From NCBI GenBank assembly GCA_944390805.1, contig CALXQW010000027.1, positions 1-64,000 of the forward strand: a stretch of 64,000 bases of DNA, written 5' to 3'. The position numbers were made by a program, and so were the translations under genes. The notes below the pieces were generated by a model that saw nothing but the letters and a program-made list of their open reading frames with translations, searched no databases and had not been told where the DNA came from. Every line of letters starts with the position of its first letter. The first letter of the stretch is position 1. Positions 1 through 8,792 of this stretch are shown piece after piece. The DNA comes from an uncultured Opitutales bacterium. Lineage in GTDB: Bacteria > Verrucomicrobiota > Verrucomicrobiia > Opitutales > Intestinicryptomonadaceae.

Positions 1-2
1 TT

Positions 3-179
3 GAAAAAATACAGTGTATTGAGGTAACTTTTTCCTTCTTCAATTTATTGAAATCAAAAAAAATTGATCTCAGTAAAACAATAGTAGATTCCGAAACAAT
101 CAGATTGGAAGGGGAAGAACTAAACGCTTGGCTAAAATTCGTACAGAGTTTATCGCCTACCGCGGAAAATGCCAATTGA
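3..179 (+). CDS. Possible C-terminal end of a gene cut by the window edge, function unknown
   Basis: A reading frame is open from the left edge for 58 codons and ends at TGA 177-179. The residues look like a soluble, charged protein end (it closes with SLSPTAENAN) and include a mix of hydrophobic and charged positions, but I do not recognise a family. No start is visible, so it would be the 3' end of a gene beginning outside the window. It lies in AT-rich DNA, where a frame of this length can also occur by chance. Confidence is low. Confidence 0.3.
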   Translation, partial: EKIQCIEVTFSFFNLLKSKKIDLSKTIVDSETIRLEGEELNAWLKFVQSLSPTAENAN

Positions 180-317
180 GATAAAAACGATGTGCATATA
201 CTATCAGTATATTTATAGAGAAAACTTGAAAGATTTTCCCTAATATAGTTTTATAGATATTTAATCTTTCCGATTGGAATATTATTCCTTGTCTAAAAAG
301 CTTTAATTTCTTTTGCT

Positions 318-536
318 ATGATAGTAAGCGCTATTCAGAAATCAAATTCAATTTATATCTATAAAGATAAGGGGCCGGTTATGGTTCGCAGTGGGTTTCT
401 CGTCAGTTTTACTGCTACAACTTATTCATATGTTGCCACAAAAACCACTAAGCTAATTATAGTATGTGATGAAAATGGGCGCAGGATAAAAAGTTTTAAC
501 GCTCCAAATGCAATAAAATCTGGTTTGGGCTGGTGA
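318..536 (+). CDS. Small hypothetical protein, 72 aa
   Basis: A 72-residue frame with no obvious Shine-Dalgarno sequence. It predicts short alternating hydrophobic and polar stretches (IYIYKDKG, SGFLVSFTAT, LIIVCDENGRRIKS) that would suit a small beta-rich protein. From memory this pattern, a 'GxLxxFT' strand followed by a 'DExGRxI' turn, resembles short beta-repeat hypothetical proteins seen in gut bacteria, but that is only an impression. It stands alone in AT-rich DNA with no operon partner. It may be a real small gene or the remnant of a longer one. Confidence 0.35.
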   Translation: MIVSAIQKSNSIYIYKDKGPVMVRSGFLVSFTATTYSYVATKTTKLIIVCDENGRRIKSFNAPNAIKSGLGW

Positions 537-693
537 ATTATCTTAATTTAGCAGAAAAGATATAGAAAAAGTTGTTAATATGCAAACAACTTGAATCATG
601 AGAGTTAAATAACTTAGAAAACTTACCTGCATAGAAAAAAACTAAAAGGCTTCTATAAACGCATAGCCGGAAAATAATACTCTATTTATAAAC

Positions 694-825
694 ATGATAT
701 ATAACTCTGATGGCCGTTTGCAAAATGAATGTGAAAGAAGAATATTAAAATCTATCGCCAATGGGAAAGATCCTTTTAATTTGCAAGTTTCTATCGGGGC
801 ATTTTATTCTAATCTAAATAATTAA
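694..825 (+). CDS. Very small open frame, 43 aa, possibly a gene remnant
   Basis: ATG at 694 to TAA at 823-825 gives 43 residues with a charged first half (RLQNECERRILKS) and a hydrophobic end. No ribosome binding site is visible. The composition looks protein-like, so this could be a fragment of a degraded gene in the same AT-rich stretch as the two preceding small frames. The rest of 540-950 shows nothing else that I can support as coding. Confidence 0.18.
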   Translation: MIYNSDGRLQNECERRILKSIANGKDPFNLQVSIGAFYSNLNN

Positions 826-953
826 AGTTATAAAATCTCTCGCATTTAAATATCATCTAATTGACCTGCGCTAAAAGGCCACTCCAAGCCATAGGGTTTA
901 ACTTGGAAAAATTAGTAGAGATAGAACTTGAGATATAGAATCAGCAGTTATAT

Positions 954-2348
954 CTATTTGCCATTGTAAGAAGCCGATAATACGCTTTCTCCGTTAGGAT
1001 CCTGACCTATAATTCTGAATATCTCTGCAAGGGCATCTTGGCAATCGTACTTTGCAGACACCGCATCAGCCTGGGCCGATGTATACGATACTTGAGCATC
1101 TGTACGCTCAAGAGAAGAAGCCTTGCCTACATTAAAACGCTCTGTAACAAGCTCTAGATTTTCCTTTGCAACCTTCTCCGACGCAAGGGCAACTTCATAT
1201 TGCTTCTTTGCTTTATTCAAATTTAGGCGCGCTGTTGTAAGTTCAGCGTAGACACTCTGTTCGTATTCAGAAATCATACTTCTGGCAGTTCTCAGCTGTG
1301 ATACAGCCTGATTTATTGCATTTATATTTCTCTCTCCGTTAAATATATTCTGAGTCAATTCAGCACCACCGCTTAAATTCCAAACGGCAGGCCAACCTTG
1401 AGAAATTCCTGAAGCTATTGCTTCTGCGCTGACACTTATCGTGGGATAAAGCTCTGCTATCTGTTCGTCTATATAAAGCTTTGCAGCCTCTGCGGTGGCC
1501 CTTAATACCCCCAAAGCCGGATCATTCTTGCGAACAATCTCCATCAGGGAATCTACGTCCAAAGTTATATCTGGCATTTGCCCATCGCCGGTAGAAAAAT
1601 CTAAGGCTTTGTCAAAGCCAAGAGTCTTGACGAGTTCGGCCTGCGCAGTACGGACATTGTTTGCAGATGTTATCTGGTCTAACACTGAAGAATCGTAATC
1701 AACCCTTGCCTTTGAACAATCGTACTTTGTTCCTTTGCCGTGCTCGTACTTGGCTAACATGTGATCAAGATGCTCCTTATATTGCTCAACCGCCTGTTCC
1801 GCAACTATGTTAAGTTCTATTCTTCTCTTTAGCTCAAAGAACGCCTTTCTCACGTTGTACACTGAATTTATGCGCGCAAGAACAAGCTCTTTTTCAGCGG
1901 CTACAACATTTTGAATCTCTTGGGCAACTTTTGCATCGGTCTTTCCAAAGTCATATATAAGCAGTTTAAAGTCAACCATGCCATATCCATTTCCATCAAA
2001 GTGCGATGTCTGCGGACGTTTAAACTCATTTGAAGTTAACGCCTCATATCCGGCGGTAAGATCGAGAGTTGGCAGATAGTCGGCCTTAACTATCTTCAGT
2101 TGAAATCTCGCCGACTCAAGACTCTGCTTTGCCTGAAATACCATAGGGCTCGCCCGCAGGGCAACTTTCTCGAGCGCATCTAAATCATACGACGCCCCCT
2201 TGACCATTCCAACCTCCTTTGGAGAGACAGTACGTTCCCCCTCCATAAGTGAAGTTCCCTTTTGTGCCTCCCTAGCCTCTTCTACAGTCGAACACGAGCT
2301 CAACAGCGTAGCCGACACTAAAAATGTATATATAAATATGTTTCTCAT
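954..2348 (-). CDS. TolC-family outer-membrane efflux lipoprotein
   Basis: Outer-membrane channel (OMF/OEP family) expected to form the exit duct for the RND pump encoded just upstream. I place the start at ATG 2348, not further upstream, because this gives a lipoprotein signal (hydrophobic run then LLSSC, Cys19) and a 4-nt ATGA overlap with the stop of the RND gene, the usual sign of translational coupling. The 464-residue mature body shows the two long helical OEP repeats, the second near 'LYPTISVSAEA', with Ala/Gln-rich coiled segments and the typical 'TERFNVGKASSLE' motif near the end. Last gene of the marR-MFP-RND-OMF operon. Substrate unknown. Confidence 0.9.
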   Translation of the reverse strand: MRNIFIYTFLVSATLLSSCSTVEEAREAQKGTSLMEGERTVSPKEVGMVKGASYDLDALEKVALRASPMVFQAKQSLESARFQLKIVKADYLPTLDLTAGYEALTSNEFKRPQTSHFDGNGYGMVDFKLLIYDFGKTDAKVAQEIQNVVAAEKELVLARINSVYNVRKAFFELKRRIELNIVAEQAVEQYKEHLDHMLAKYEHGKGTKYDCSKARVDYDSSVLDQITSANNVRTAQAELVKTLGFDKALDFSTGDGQMPDITLDVDSLMEIVRKNDPALGVLRATAEAAKLYIDEQIAELYPTISVSAEAIASGISQGWPAVWNLSGGAELTQNIFNGERNINAINQAVSQLRTARSMISEYEQSVYAELTTARLNLNKAKKQYEVALASEKVAKENLELVTERFNVGKASSLERTDAQVSYTSAQADAVSAKYDCQDALAEIFRIIGQDPNGESVLSASYNGK

Positions 2349-5300
2349 CGCATTTTTATCCCCGTGCGAGAATCGAAATACTCGCGAATGTTTTGCACAA
2401 GCGCATACAGACACGGAGTCATCACAACTCCTAAACACGTTGCAACCACCATTCCCGAGAACGTAGTTATGCCTATCGCGCGCCTGCTAGCTGCGCCAGC
2501 TCCCGTTGCTATTACAAGCGGAAGCACGCCAAATACAAATGAAAGCGCCGTCATCATAACAGCCCTAAAGCGCTGGGAGGCACCGTTTATAGCAGCCTGT
2601 TTTATCGATACTCCCGTGGCTCTTTCCTGCTTGGAAAATTCCACCATCAAAATTGCATTCTTAGCAGCTAACCCTACAAGCATAACCATGCCAAGCTGGG
2701 CATATATGCTAAAACTTTCACCTGCTATAAGCAATCCGGCAATGGCTCCCATAATTGGCGCGCATACCGTCATCATTATCGGCACAGGAATTGTCCAACT
2801 CTCATACTGGGCAACAAGGAACAAATATGCAAACAGTATAGCCAGCGCCATAAGCTGTATGATTTTGTTTTCATTTTGCTTCTCCTGATAGCTCATGCCT
2901 GTCCACTCAACAGAATATCCTGTCGGAAGCTTTTCAGACTCTATCATGCTCATTATCTTACCGGATGAAACGCTGGAATCTGTCATCACGTTTATCTCCG
3001 TCGACAATAACTTATTGAACATATTTATCTGCTTTGGCGCAGAACCAAGTTTCAACCCGGCCAACGACGCAAGAGGCACGGTCTCGCCGTCTGTCGTAGG
3101 GATTTGCAGCTCCATAACGTCTCTTAAGTCGGAACGCATTCCCTTTTCCGCCTGCATATTAACCTCGAAGACATCTCCGAGTATGTTGAAGTCGTTTATA
3201 TAAAACGACGCTATATTATTCTGCAAAGCCGAGAATATCGAGCTTATAGGAACCCTTAAAGTTTCCGCCTTTTCCCTGTCTATATCCACAGTAAGCTGGG
3301 GAATTTCGCTGGAGTTTGTAGTCATAGAACTTATCACTCCAGGGTAAGAAGCAATTTTTGCCGCGAACTTCTTTGCCTCTTGCATAATTTCCTTTGAAGA
3401 TACCTCTCCGGATGCAGTAAGCACAAACGTTATTCCGCCCGTCATTCCAAGACCCATTATTGCTGGAGGAGTAAAGCATATTACTTTTGCCTCTGGAATT
3501 TGAACGGACAATCCCTGTACTTTGCCCAAAATTGCATCGAGGCTAAGCTCGTCGGATTTCCTCTCGGACCAATCGTCAAGCTCTATTATAAGCATTGCGG
3601 TATTCTCTCCGTCGCCGCTTATCATTCCACGGCCGTTTACGACCATGCAATTCTTTACGCCATCGAGCTCGCCAATAAGCTTTGAGAACTTTTCCGTTGT
3701 CTTCATCGTCCTCGAAAGCGTAGCTCCAGGAGAGAGTTCTATATCGCACATTATAGTTCCCTTGTCCTCCCTTGGAATAAAAGATGAGTTTAGGAATCCA
3801 AACAGAAAATACGCAGCACCAACAACCACAATAAAGATTCCCGTAGTAAGAAGATTTCTTCCTGCAATGGCTGAAACTATCTTTACGTATGAATTTTTAG
3901 AGCCGTCTATCACAAAATTTACAGGCTTAAAAATTTTTCTCTCAGAGCCCGACCCCGGACGCAGAATTATAGCGCACAAAGCCGGGCTCAATGTCAGCGC
4001 AACAACTGTTGAAAGACTGAGAGCTATGCACATTGTCACAGCAAACTGGGTGTAGATCTCACCTACCATTCCACCGTAAAACGCCAAAGGCACATAGCAG
4101 GCTATCGTAACAAGAGTTGTTGCAATCACCGCCCCGCTTATTTGCTTCATGGATTTTATACTGGCGCTCTTCGCATCAAGCCCCTCTCTTTGCATTACAG
4201 ACTGGCAATTCTCAACAACAACTATAGCATCGTCCACAAGCGAACCAATAACCAGTATCAATCCGAACATCGTAAGCAGATTTATACTGTAGCCAAGGGC
4301 GTATATAGCGGTAAATGTGCCTATCAAGGAAATAGGAATTGCCACAGACGGAATTATTGTAGCCCGCCAATCCTGCAGGAAGATATATGTTATAAGTATA
4401 ACTAGAATAAGGGCTGAAACTAATGTTACAAAAATCTCCTCCATGGAGATTATTATAAATTTTGTAGGGTCGTACGCCGTACTCCATGTAACTCCGCCGG
4501 GGAAAGACTTTTCAAGCCGCGCAAGCTCCGCCTTAACTCCATTTATAGTTTCCAGAGCATTTGCGTCTGTGCTCCTAAACACACCTAACCCTACTGAAGA
4601 CTTCCCGTTAAATTTGCTGTTGGAACTATAAGACTCTGCACCAAGCTCTATTCTTGCAATATCCTTTAAGCGAAGTATATTTCCGTCGGAATCGCTCCTG
4701 ACTATTATATTTTCAAACTCCTCTACAGTTTTAAGGCGCCCTTTAACGTCAACTTTAAACTGCATGTATTCATTTCCGCCCTCAGAACCGAGAGTTCCAG
4801 CAGCAGCCTGAAGATTCTGGCTTTCAACAGCAGCCTGAATGTCGGCAGTGGATATTCCCAAGCCTCCCATTCTAATTGGATCTATCCATATTCTCATGGA
4901 ATATGTCATCGCGCCGAAGGCGTCGGCAGAGGAAACTCCCTTCACCCTGCTTATGGCGTCGGATATAGTTGTTGAGGCGTAGTTGTTCAGCTGCATTTCA
5001 GACATGTTTGACCCGTCTGTCTGCAGCTGAAACATTGCTAACAAATCTCCAGAACGCTTGCGCACATTTATTCCGGTGCGCTGAACTTCGCTTGGCAGTT
5101 TAGCTTCGGAGCGCTTCACGGCATTTTGAACTTCAACCATGGCTATATCCTGGTTTGTACCGGTTTCAAACGTAAGGGAGCATGAATATGATCCCGTATT
5201 TGAACATTCCGAAGAAAAATACAGCAAGTCATCTAGCCCGTTAAACTCCGATTCCAAAACAAGTGCAACCGTATCTCTCATGACTTCCGCACTCGCTCCG

Positions 5301-5452
5301 CTGTACGTTGCAAACACATTTATCTGCGGCGGAGAAATCTCGGGATATTCCGCTATGGGCAATTTGAACATCGTAAGCATGCCCATTATCACAAGCAACA
5401 AGCTTACCACTGCGGCAAATCTAGGCCGCTCTATAAAAAATTTAGAGAACAT
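2345..5452 (-). CDS. RND-family (HAE1) inner-membrane multidrug efflux transporter
   Basis: Proton-driven transporter of the AcrB/MexB class, 1035 residues, the normal length for HAE1 proteins. It has the N-terminal membrane helix, two large periplasmic loops and twelve predicted membrane segments. The proton-relay Asp pair is at residues 407-408 in 'GSLVDDAIVVVEN', the same positions as in AcrB, and the helix-10 Lys is in 'GLAAKNAILMVEF'. It probably exports hydrophobic or amphipathic compounds together with the adaptor encoded 12 nt upstream and the OMF overlapping its 3' end. The actual substrates cannot be told from sequence. Confidence 0.95.
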   Translation of the reverse strand: MFSKFFIERPRFAAVVSLLLVIMGMLTMFKLPIAEYPEISPPQINVFATYSGASAEVMRDTVALVLESEFNGLDDLLYFSSECSNTGSYSCSLTFETGTNQDIAMVEVQNAVKRSEAKLPSEVQRTGINVRKRSGDLLAMFQLQTDGSNMSEMQLNNYASTTISDAISRVKGVSSADAFGAMTYSMRIWIDPIRMGGLGISTADIQAAVESQNLQAAAGTLGSEGGNEYMQFKVDVKGRLKTVEEFENIIVRSDSDGNILRLKDIARIELGAESYSSNSKFNGKSSVGLGVFRSTDANALETINGVKAELARLEKSFPGGVTWSTAYDPTKFIIISMEEIFVTLVSALILVILITYIFLQDWRATIIPSVAIPISLIGTFTAIYALGYSINLLTMFGLILVIGSLVDDAIVVVENCQSVMQREGLDAKSASIKSMKQISGAVIATTLVTIACYVPLAFYGGMVGEIYTQFAVTMCIALSLSTVVALTLSPALCAIILRPGSGSERKIFKPVNFVIDGSKNSYVKIVSAIAGRNLLTTGIFIVVVGAAYFLFGFLNSSFIPREDKGTIMCDIELSPGATLSRTMKTTEKFSKLIGELDGVKNCMVVNGRGMISGDGENTAMLIIELDDWSERKSDELSLDAILGKVQGLSVQIPEAKVICFTPPAIMGLGMTGGITFVLTASGEVSSKEIMQEAKKFAAKIASYPGVISSMTTNSSEIPQLTVDIDREKAETLRVPISSIFSALQNNIASFYINDFNILGDVFEVNMQAEKGMRSDLRDVMELQIPTTDGETVPLASLAGLKLGSAPKQINMFNKLLSTEINVMTDSSVSSGKIMSMIESEKLPTGYSVEWTGMSYQEKQNENKIIQLMALAILFAYLFLVAQYESWTIPVPIMMTVCAPIMGAIAGLLIAGESFSIYAQLGMVMLVGLAAKNAILMVEFSKQERATGVSIKQAAINGASQRFRAVMMTALSFVFGVLPLVIATGAGAASRRAIGITTFSGMVVATCLGVVMTPCLYALVQNIREYFDSRTGIKMR

Positions 5453-5464
5453 TTCCCCTATCCC

Positions 5465-6562
5465 CTATTTTGCTACTTCTATCTTTACGTTTTCCACAAC
5501 TTTGTGCGGGCCGTCTGAGACAACTCTTTCCCCCTCCGACAGTCCGGAATTTATAAATTGAACCCCGCCGGAAGCCCTTCCTAAAACCACATTTCTGCGG
5601 TGCGGAATATCGTTCTCGTCAACCACATACACATATGACGATTCCTCATCGTGAAGCAACGCCGATATCGGCACACACACCTTAGATTTATCGTCCTTGC
5701 GCCTCAGATAGACTGCAACCGTATTGTTGGGCAATAGCTTGGCTTTAGGATTTTTAAACTTGGCAAAAATCGGGACGGTATCCGTAGATTTTACAGCCTC
5801 GTTATTTATAAATTCAATTTCTCCTTCTTCATCGTAAAAAGTGTCGTCTGCCAATTTTATCTTTACAGTGCATGCGCGCCTCAATGTTTCAAGATCTGAG
5901 AAGTTCTCAAGGAAGTCCCTGCTGCTCATTGAAAATTTAATCCTTATTGGGTCAAGCTGCACTATTGTAGCTAAAATTCCGGACGAAGGCGTTATGTAGT
6001 TTCCCTCTGTGTAGTTCGTAAGCCCTATTGCCCCGGATATTGGAGAATATATCTTGCAGTGCTTTAGATCGTCCTCCGACAATATCAAGTCAGCCTCTGC
6101 ACCAAGCAGCGCAGCCTGATATGATTTGTACTGGCTTAAGGAACTCTCCATCTCATCTTTTGTGGATACGCCTTTTTTAAATAGTTCGTTGGTGCGCTCG
6201 TAATCATTTCTGGCGTAGATAAGTTTTGCCTCGTATTCCTCTATTTTAGATTTATCGCTTTTATACATGGCAACATAGCGGGTATCGTCGAAGGTATACA
6301 GCAGCCTGCCTTTTTCTATATATTCACCTTCTTTAAATCCAACTTTTGTCAGGTCGGCAGATATTCTTGAAGTGATATTTACAGTTGCTATCGGAATAAC
6401 CTGCGCAGTGTATCTAAATGTTTCCGGTTCTCCTGCCCGCCCGGCCTTTGCCACCGGAACGCATATTCTAGCGCCTCCCTGCGGAGCTCCAAAACAGATG
6501 CACGAAAATGCATACAAAAAGGCAGATATTGTTATCCCTGCCACTATTTTCCTTGCTATCAT
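5465..6562 (-). CDS. RND efflux periplasmic adaptor (membrane fusion protein)
   Basis: A 365-residue adaptor of the AcrA/HlyD type that joins the RND transporter to the outer-membrane channel. It starts with a hydrophobic export signal (MIARKIVAGITISAFLYAFS). Next come the first half of a lipoyl-like beta domain ('ISADLTKVGFKEGEYIEKGRLLYTFD', read in parts), a helical hairpin around residues 100-160, the second lipoyl half ('IYSPISGAIG') and the beta-barrel and membrane-proximal domains. Its ATG overlaps the marR stop by 4 nt, and the RND gene follows after 12 nt, so the three are translated as a unit. Confidence 0.92.
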   Translation of the reverse strand: MIARKIVAGITISAFLYAFSCICFGAPQGGARICVPVAKAGRAGEPETFRYTAQVIPIATVNITSRISADLTKVGFKEGEYIEKGRLLYTFDDTRYVAMYKSDKSKIEEYEAKLIYARNDYERTNELFKKGVSTKDEMESSLSQYKSYQAALLGAEADLILSEDDLKHCKIYSPISGAIGLTNYTEGNYITPSSGILATIVQLDPIRIKFSMSSRDFLENFSDLETLRRACTVKIKLADDTFYDEEGEIEFINNEAVKSTDTVPIFAKFKNPKAKLLPNNTVAVYLRRKDDKSKVCVPISALLHDEESSYVYVVDENDIPHRRNVVLGRASGGVQFINSGLSEGERVVSDGPHKVVENVKIEVAK

Positions 6563-7011
6563 GACAATTCCCTTTCCAAACCGTCTTGTACCTTGACCAA
6601 TATTCTCTTTAAAGAATCCCTATCCTTCTCCGAAAGCCCTTCAAATACCGGAAATATATAAGTTGATATAATATTTTCAACGGCGCTTTTGACGCGCAAA
6701 AGTTTTTTTGTACCGCAAATATAAACAATTCTCGCGTCTTTTTTATCGTGCCATTTGCGCAGATACCCGCGTCTGATTAGCCCAGATACCGACTGCGACG
6801 CCGCGCTCTTTGAAACCCTCAATCTTTCTATAAGATTTCCCATCGAAACTTCGCCCTCACTAAAGACATAATGAATAATCTCTATCTGGTTTATAGTAAG
6901 GCCGCTCATTCTACGCTTATCCTTATGTGCAACAAACCTCTTCATCTTTTCGGAGCAAGAATGCATCAACAAAAAGAGCTCTTCAGACTGAGCGAATTTT
7001 CTCCCCGGCAT
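6559..7011 (-). CDS. MarR-family transcriptional regulator of the efflux operon
   Basis: A 150-residue winged-helix regulator. The recognition helix region reads 'LIERLRVSKSAASQSVSGLIRRGYLRKW', followed by the wing 'DKKDARIVYI' (Asp-Lys-Lys-Asp-Ala-Arg, the classic DxRxxx wing of MarR proteins), then the C-terminal dimerisation helices ('GLSEKDRDSLKRILVKVQDGLE'). It is the first gene of an operon with an RND pump. A perfect 6-4-6 palindrome lies 17 nt upstream of its start, so autorepression relieved by a pump substrate is the likely mode. Confidence 0.88.
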   Translation of the reverse strand: MPGRKFAQSEELFLLMHSCSEKMKRFVAHKDKRRMSGLTINQIEIIHYVFSEGEVSMGNLIERLRVSKSAASQSVSGLIRRGYLRKWHDKKDARIVYICGTKKLLRVKSAVENIISTYIFPVFEGLSEKDRDSLKRILVKVQDGLERELS

Positions 7012-7027
7012 AACTTCTACAAAATTA

Positions 7028-7066
7028 GTTTAGAATACTAAACATATTTTTCATAAGACAAGTCAA
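7028..7066 (-). promoter_or_regulatory. Candidate MarR operator and promoter for the efflux operon
   Basis: On the minus strand a TTGACT hexamer (7061-7066) is followed by an AT-rich spacer and then the perfect palindrome GTTTAG-AATA-CTAAAC (7028-7043). A repressor bound there would cover the -10 region. MarR dimers typically bind palindromes of this size. No exact TATAAT is present, so the -10 assignment is uncertain. Confidence 0.5.
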
Positions 7067-7183
7067 CAAAAAAGAAGTTCCGCATAAAAATATAGTATCT
7101 TTTTCTTGCACAAAAATACCTTATCATGGGCACAAGAACTGCAAATACGGCCATGCTAAAGTACAATCTTACTCTGCCTCAGA

Positions 7184-8242
7184 CTACTTTGAAGACTTAA
7201 GTGCAAGCTGCCCGCATGCCGCGTCTATATCGGAGCCTTTCTCCCTGCGCAATGTGCATGAGACTTTTGCGTCCTTAAGAATCTTTGCAAAAGCCAGCCT
7301 ATTCTTCAAAGGGCTTCTACGCCACTCAAGCCCGCTTACAGTGTTGTAGGGAATCAAATTGACATGCGCGTGGAGCTTTTTTGCAATTTTTGCAAGAGCC
7401 CTTGCTTGTTCCGGAGTGTCGTTTACACCCTCTATGAGGATAAACTCAAGCGTTGTCATTCTTCCGCAATTCTTTGAAAATTCCCCTATTGCCGGAACAA
7501 GCTTTTCAAGCGGAAATCTTTTATTTACCGGCATTATACGGCTGCGGACCTCGTCGGTTGCCCCATGCAGGCTGACAGCAAGCCTAAAGGGGAAGTCCAT
7601 GCGGGCTATCTGCAATATTTTATCTGCCAAACCGCATGTTGAAAGAGTTATCCTACGCGCCCCAAAATTAAACCGGTCGGCATCGTTTAGAATCTTCAGG
7701 GCCATCATTACATTGTCGAAATTTGCAAGAGGCTCTCCCATTCCCATCACGACAATATTCTCAAACAAAAACTTTCCAGATACAGAATCAACAAAAGAAA
7801 GCGCCTGGGAAAGTATCTCCGAGTATGTTAAATTGCGCTTGAATCCGCGCATTGTAGATGCGCAAAACTTGCAGCCTTGCGCACAACCAACCTGAGTGCT
7901 AAGGCACAGGGTTTTCCTTGTTCCGCCAGATTCGTCTGGGGCCTCCAATATCACACATTCAACATAGCGCCCGTCGGAAAGCTCAAACAGAAACTTGCCA
8001 GTATCGTCGGCTGAACGCCTGTCGCCAACAAGCTTTCCACTGGTAAACTCAAACTTTTTATCCAGAAACTCCCTGAGCGCAAGCGGCAAAGATGTCATTT
8101 TTGCCGGCTCAAAAACTTTTCTTAAATATACATTCTGCCATATCTGCCTGGCGCGGTATTTCTCAAAACCACCACCTATAAGCAGAGCCTCCAAAGACGG
8201 CATATCCTCGCCGAAAAACGAAGTTTTCCCATCGGAAGGCAT
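7184..8242 (-). CDS. rlmN: Dual-specificity RNA methyltransferase RlmN
   Basis: Radical-SAM enzyme that methylates C2 of adenine in 23S rRNA (A2503 in E. coli) and in some tRNAs. The iron-sulfur motif CxxxCxxC is in 'CAQGCKFC'. The methyl-carrying and resolving cysteines correspond to 'RREKGSDIDAACGQL' near the C-terminus and the conserved Cys in 'LSTCGLADK'. The open frame extends to 8311, but I choose ATG 8242 because it clears the stop of the upstream lipoprotein gene (8259) and has AAGG upstream. This gives 352 residues, normal for the family. Last gene of a long minus-strand run beginning with parA. Confidence 0.93.
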   Translation of the reverse strand: MPSDGKTSFFGEDMPSLEALLIGGGFEKYRARQIWQNVYLRKVFEPAKMTSLPLALREFLDKKFEFTSGKLVGDRRSADDTGKFLFELSDGRYVECVILEAPDESGGTRKTLCLSTQVGCAQGCKFCASTMRGFKRNLTYSEILSQALSFVDSVSGKFLFENIVVMGMGEPLANFDNVMMALKILNDADRFNFGARRITLSTCGLADKILQIARMDFPFRLAVSLHGATDEVRSRIMPVNKRFPLEKLVPAIGEFSKNCGRMTTLEFILIEGVNDTPEQARALAKIAKKLHAHVNLIPYNTVSGLEWRRSPLKNRLAFAKILKDAKVSCTLRREKGSDIDAACGQLALKSSK

Positions 8243-8258
8243 TGTTGATAAGACCTTG

Positions 8259-8486
8259 TTAAAACTGTCCCGGATTCTCTGGCCGCCATGTATCGGACTG
8301 CCTTCCGGCATTTCCCTCGCGAACCTTCCTGAAATACTCTCCGGAATCCCTTGTATCGCCGCTTAGAACGGAACCTATCGGAGTTTGCCTTGCGTCGTTG
8401 CCAACTTCACTCTCGCAACCCGCAAAAAGCAAAATTGCCATCGCCGCCGCAAACAATACGGCCATTGTGTGTGTATTTTTTAACAT
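8259..8486 (-). CDS. Small lipoprotein, 75 aa, unknown function
   Basis: The N-terminal region has a hydrophobic stretch ending in 'LLFAGC', a good lipobox, so the mature protein would be a roughly 50-residue hydrophilic lipoprotein starting at Cys24. The mature part is rich in Gly, Arg and Asp and shows no domain that I recognise. An internal ATG at 8465 is an alternative start and would keep the lipobox. It lies between an 86-codon unknown frame and rlmN and is probably co-transcribed with both. Confidence 0.6.
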   Translation of the reverse strand: MLKNTHTMAVLFAAAMAILLFAGCESEVGNDARQTPIGSVLSGDTRDSGEYFRKVREGNAGRQSDTWRPENPGQF

Positions 8487-8510
8487 ATCGGCTGTATCTT
8501 CTTTTTGATG

Positions 8511-8747
8511 TTATCTTTCTCCTATAAGAATGCGCCCCTTGTACGACCACCTCGCCTGGGAAATTCCGTCTTTGCCCACATACTTTATACGCTCAAACGT
8601 AAGATTAAGCCCCGTCTTCCCCTCTACGGGAATATCCACCGTCTGCGATTTATACCCCTTCGCCTCCGGAAGCTTCTTTGAGCATTCGGCTATATTGGAA
8701 ATAGTCGGAACAAATTTCAGGTGGTTATGATGAGTATCATTGTCCAT
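8511..8747 (-). CDS. Small conserved-looking hypothetical protein, about 78 aa
   Basis: No family recognised. The protein is soluble and basic, with a predicted beta-rich second half ('VDIPVEGKTGLNLTFERIKYVG' in parts) and the end 'WSYKGRILIGER'. The open frame can be extended to a TTG at 8771, but ATG 8747 is the more usual codon; neither has a strong ribosome binding site. It sits between the CNNM/CorC gene and a small lipoprotein gene in the same orientation with short gaps, which supports it being a real gene in that operon. Confidence 0.5.
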   Translation of the reverse strand: MDNDTHHNHLKFVPTISNIAECSKKLPEAKGYKSQTVDIPVEGKTGLNLTFERIKYVGKDGISQARWSYKGRILIGER

Positions 8748-8792
8748 TTGTTTCAAAGTAAAAATCGGCAAATCCTACATGCAAGACTATTT

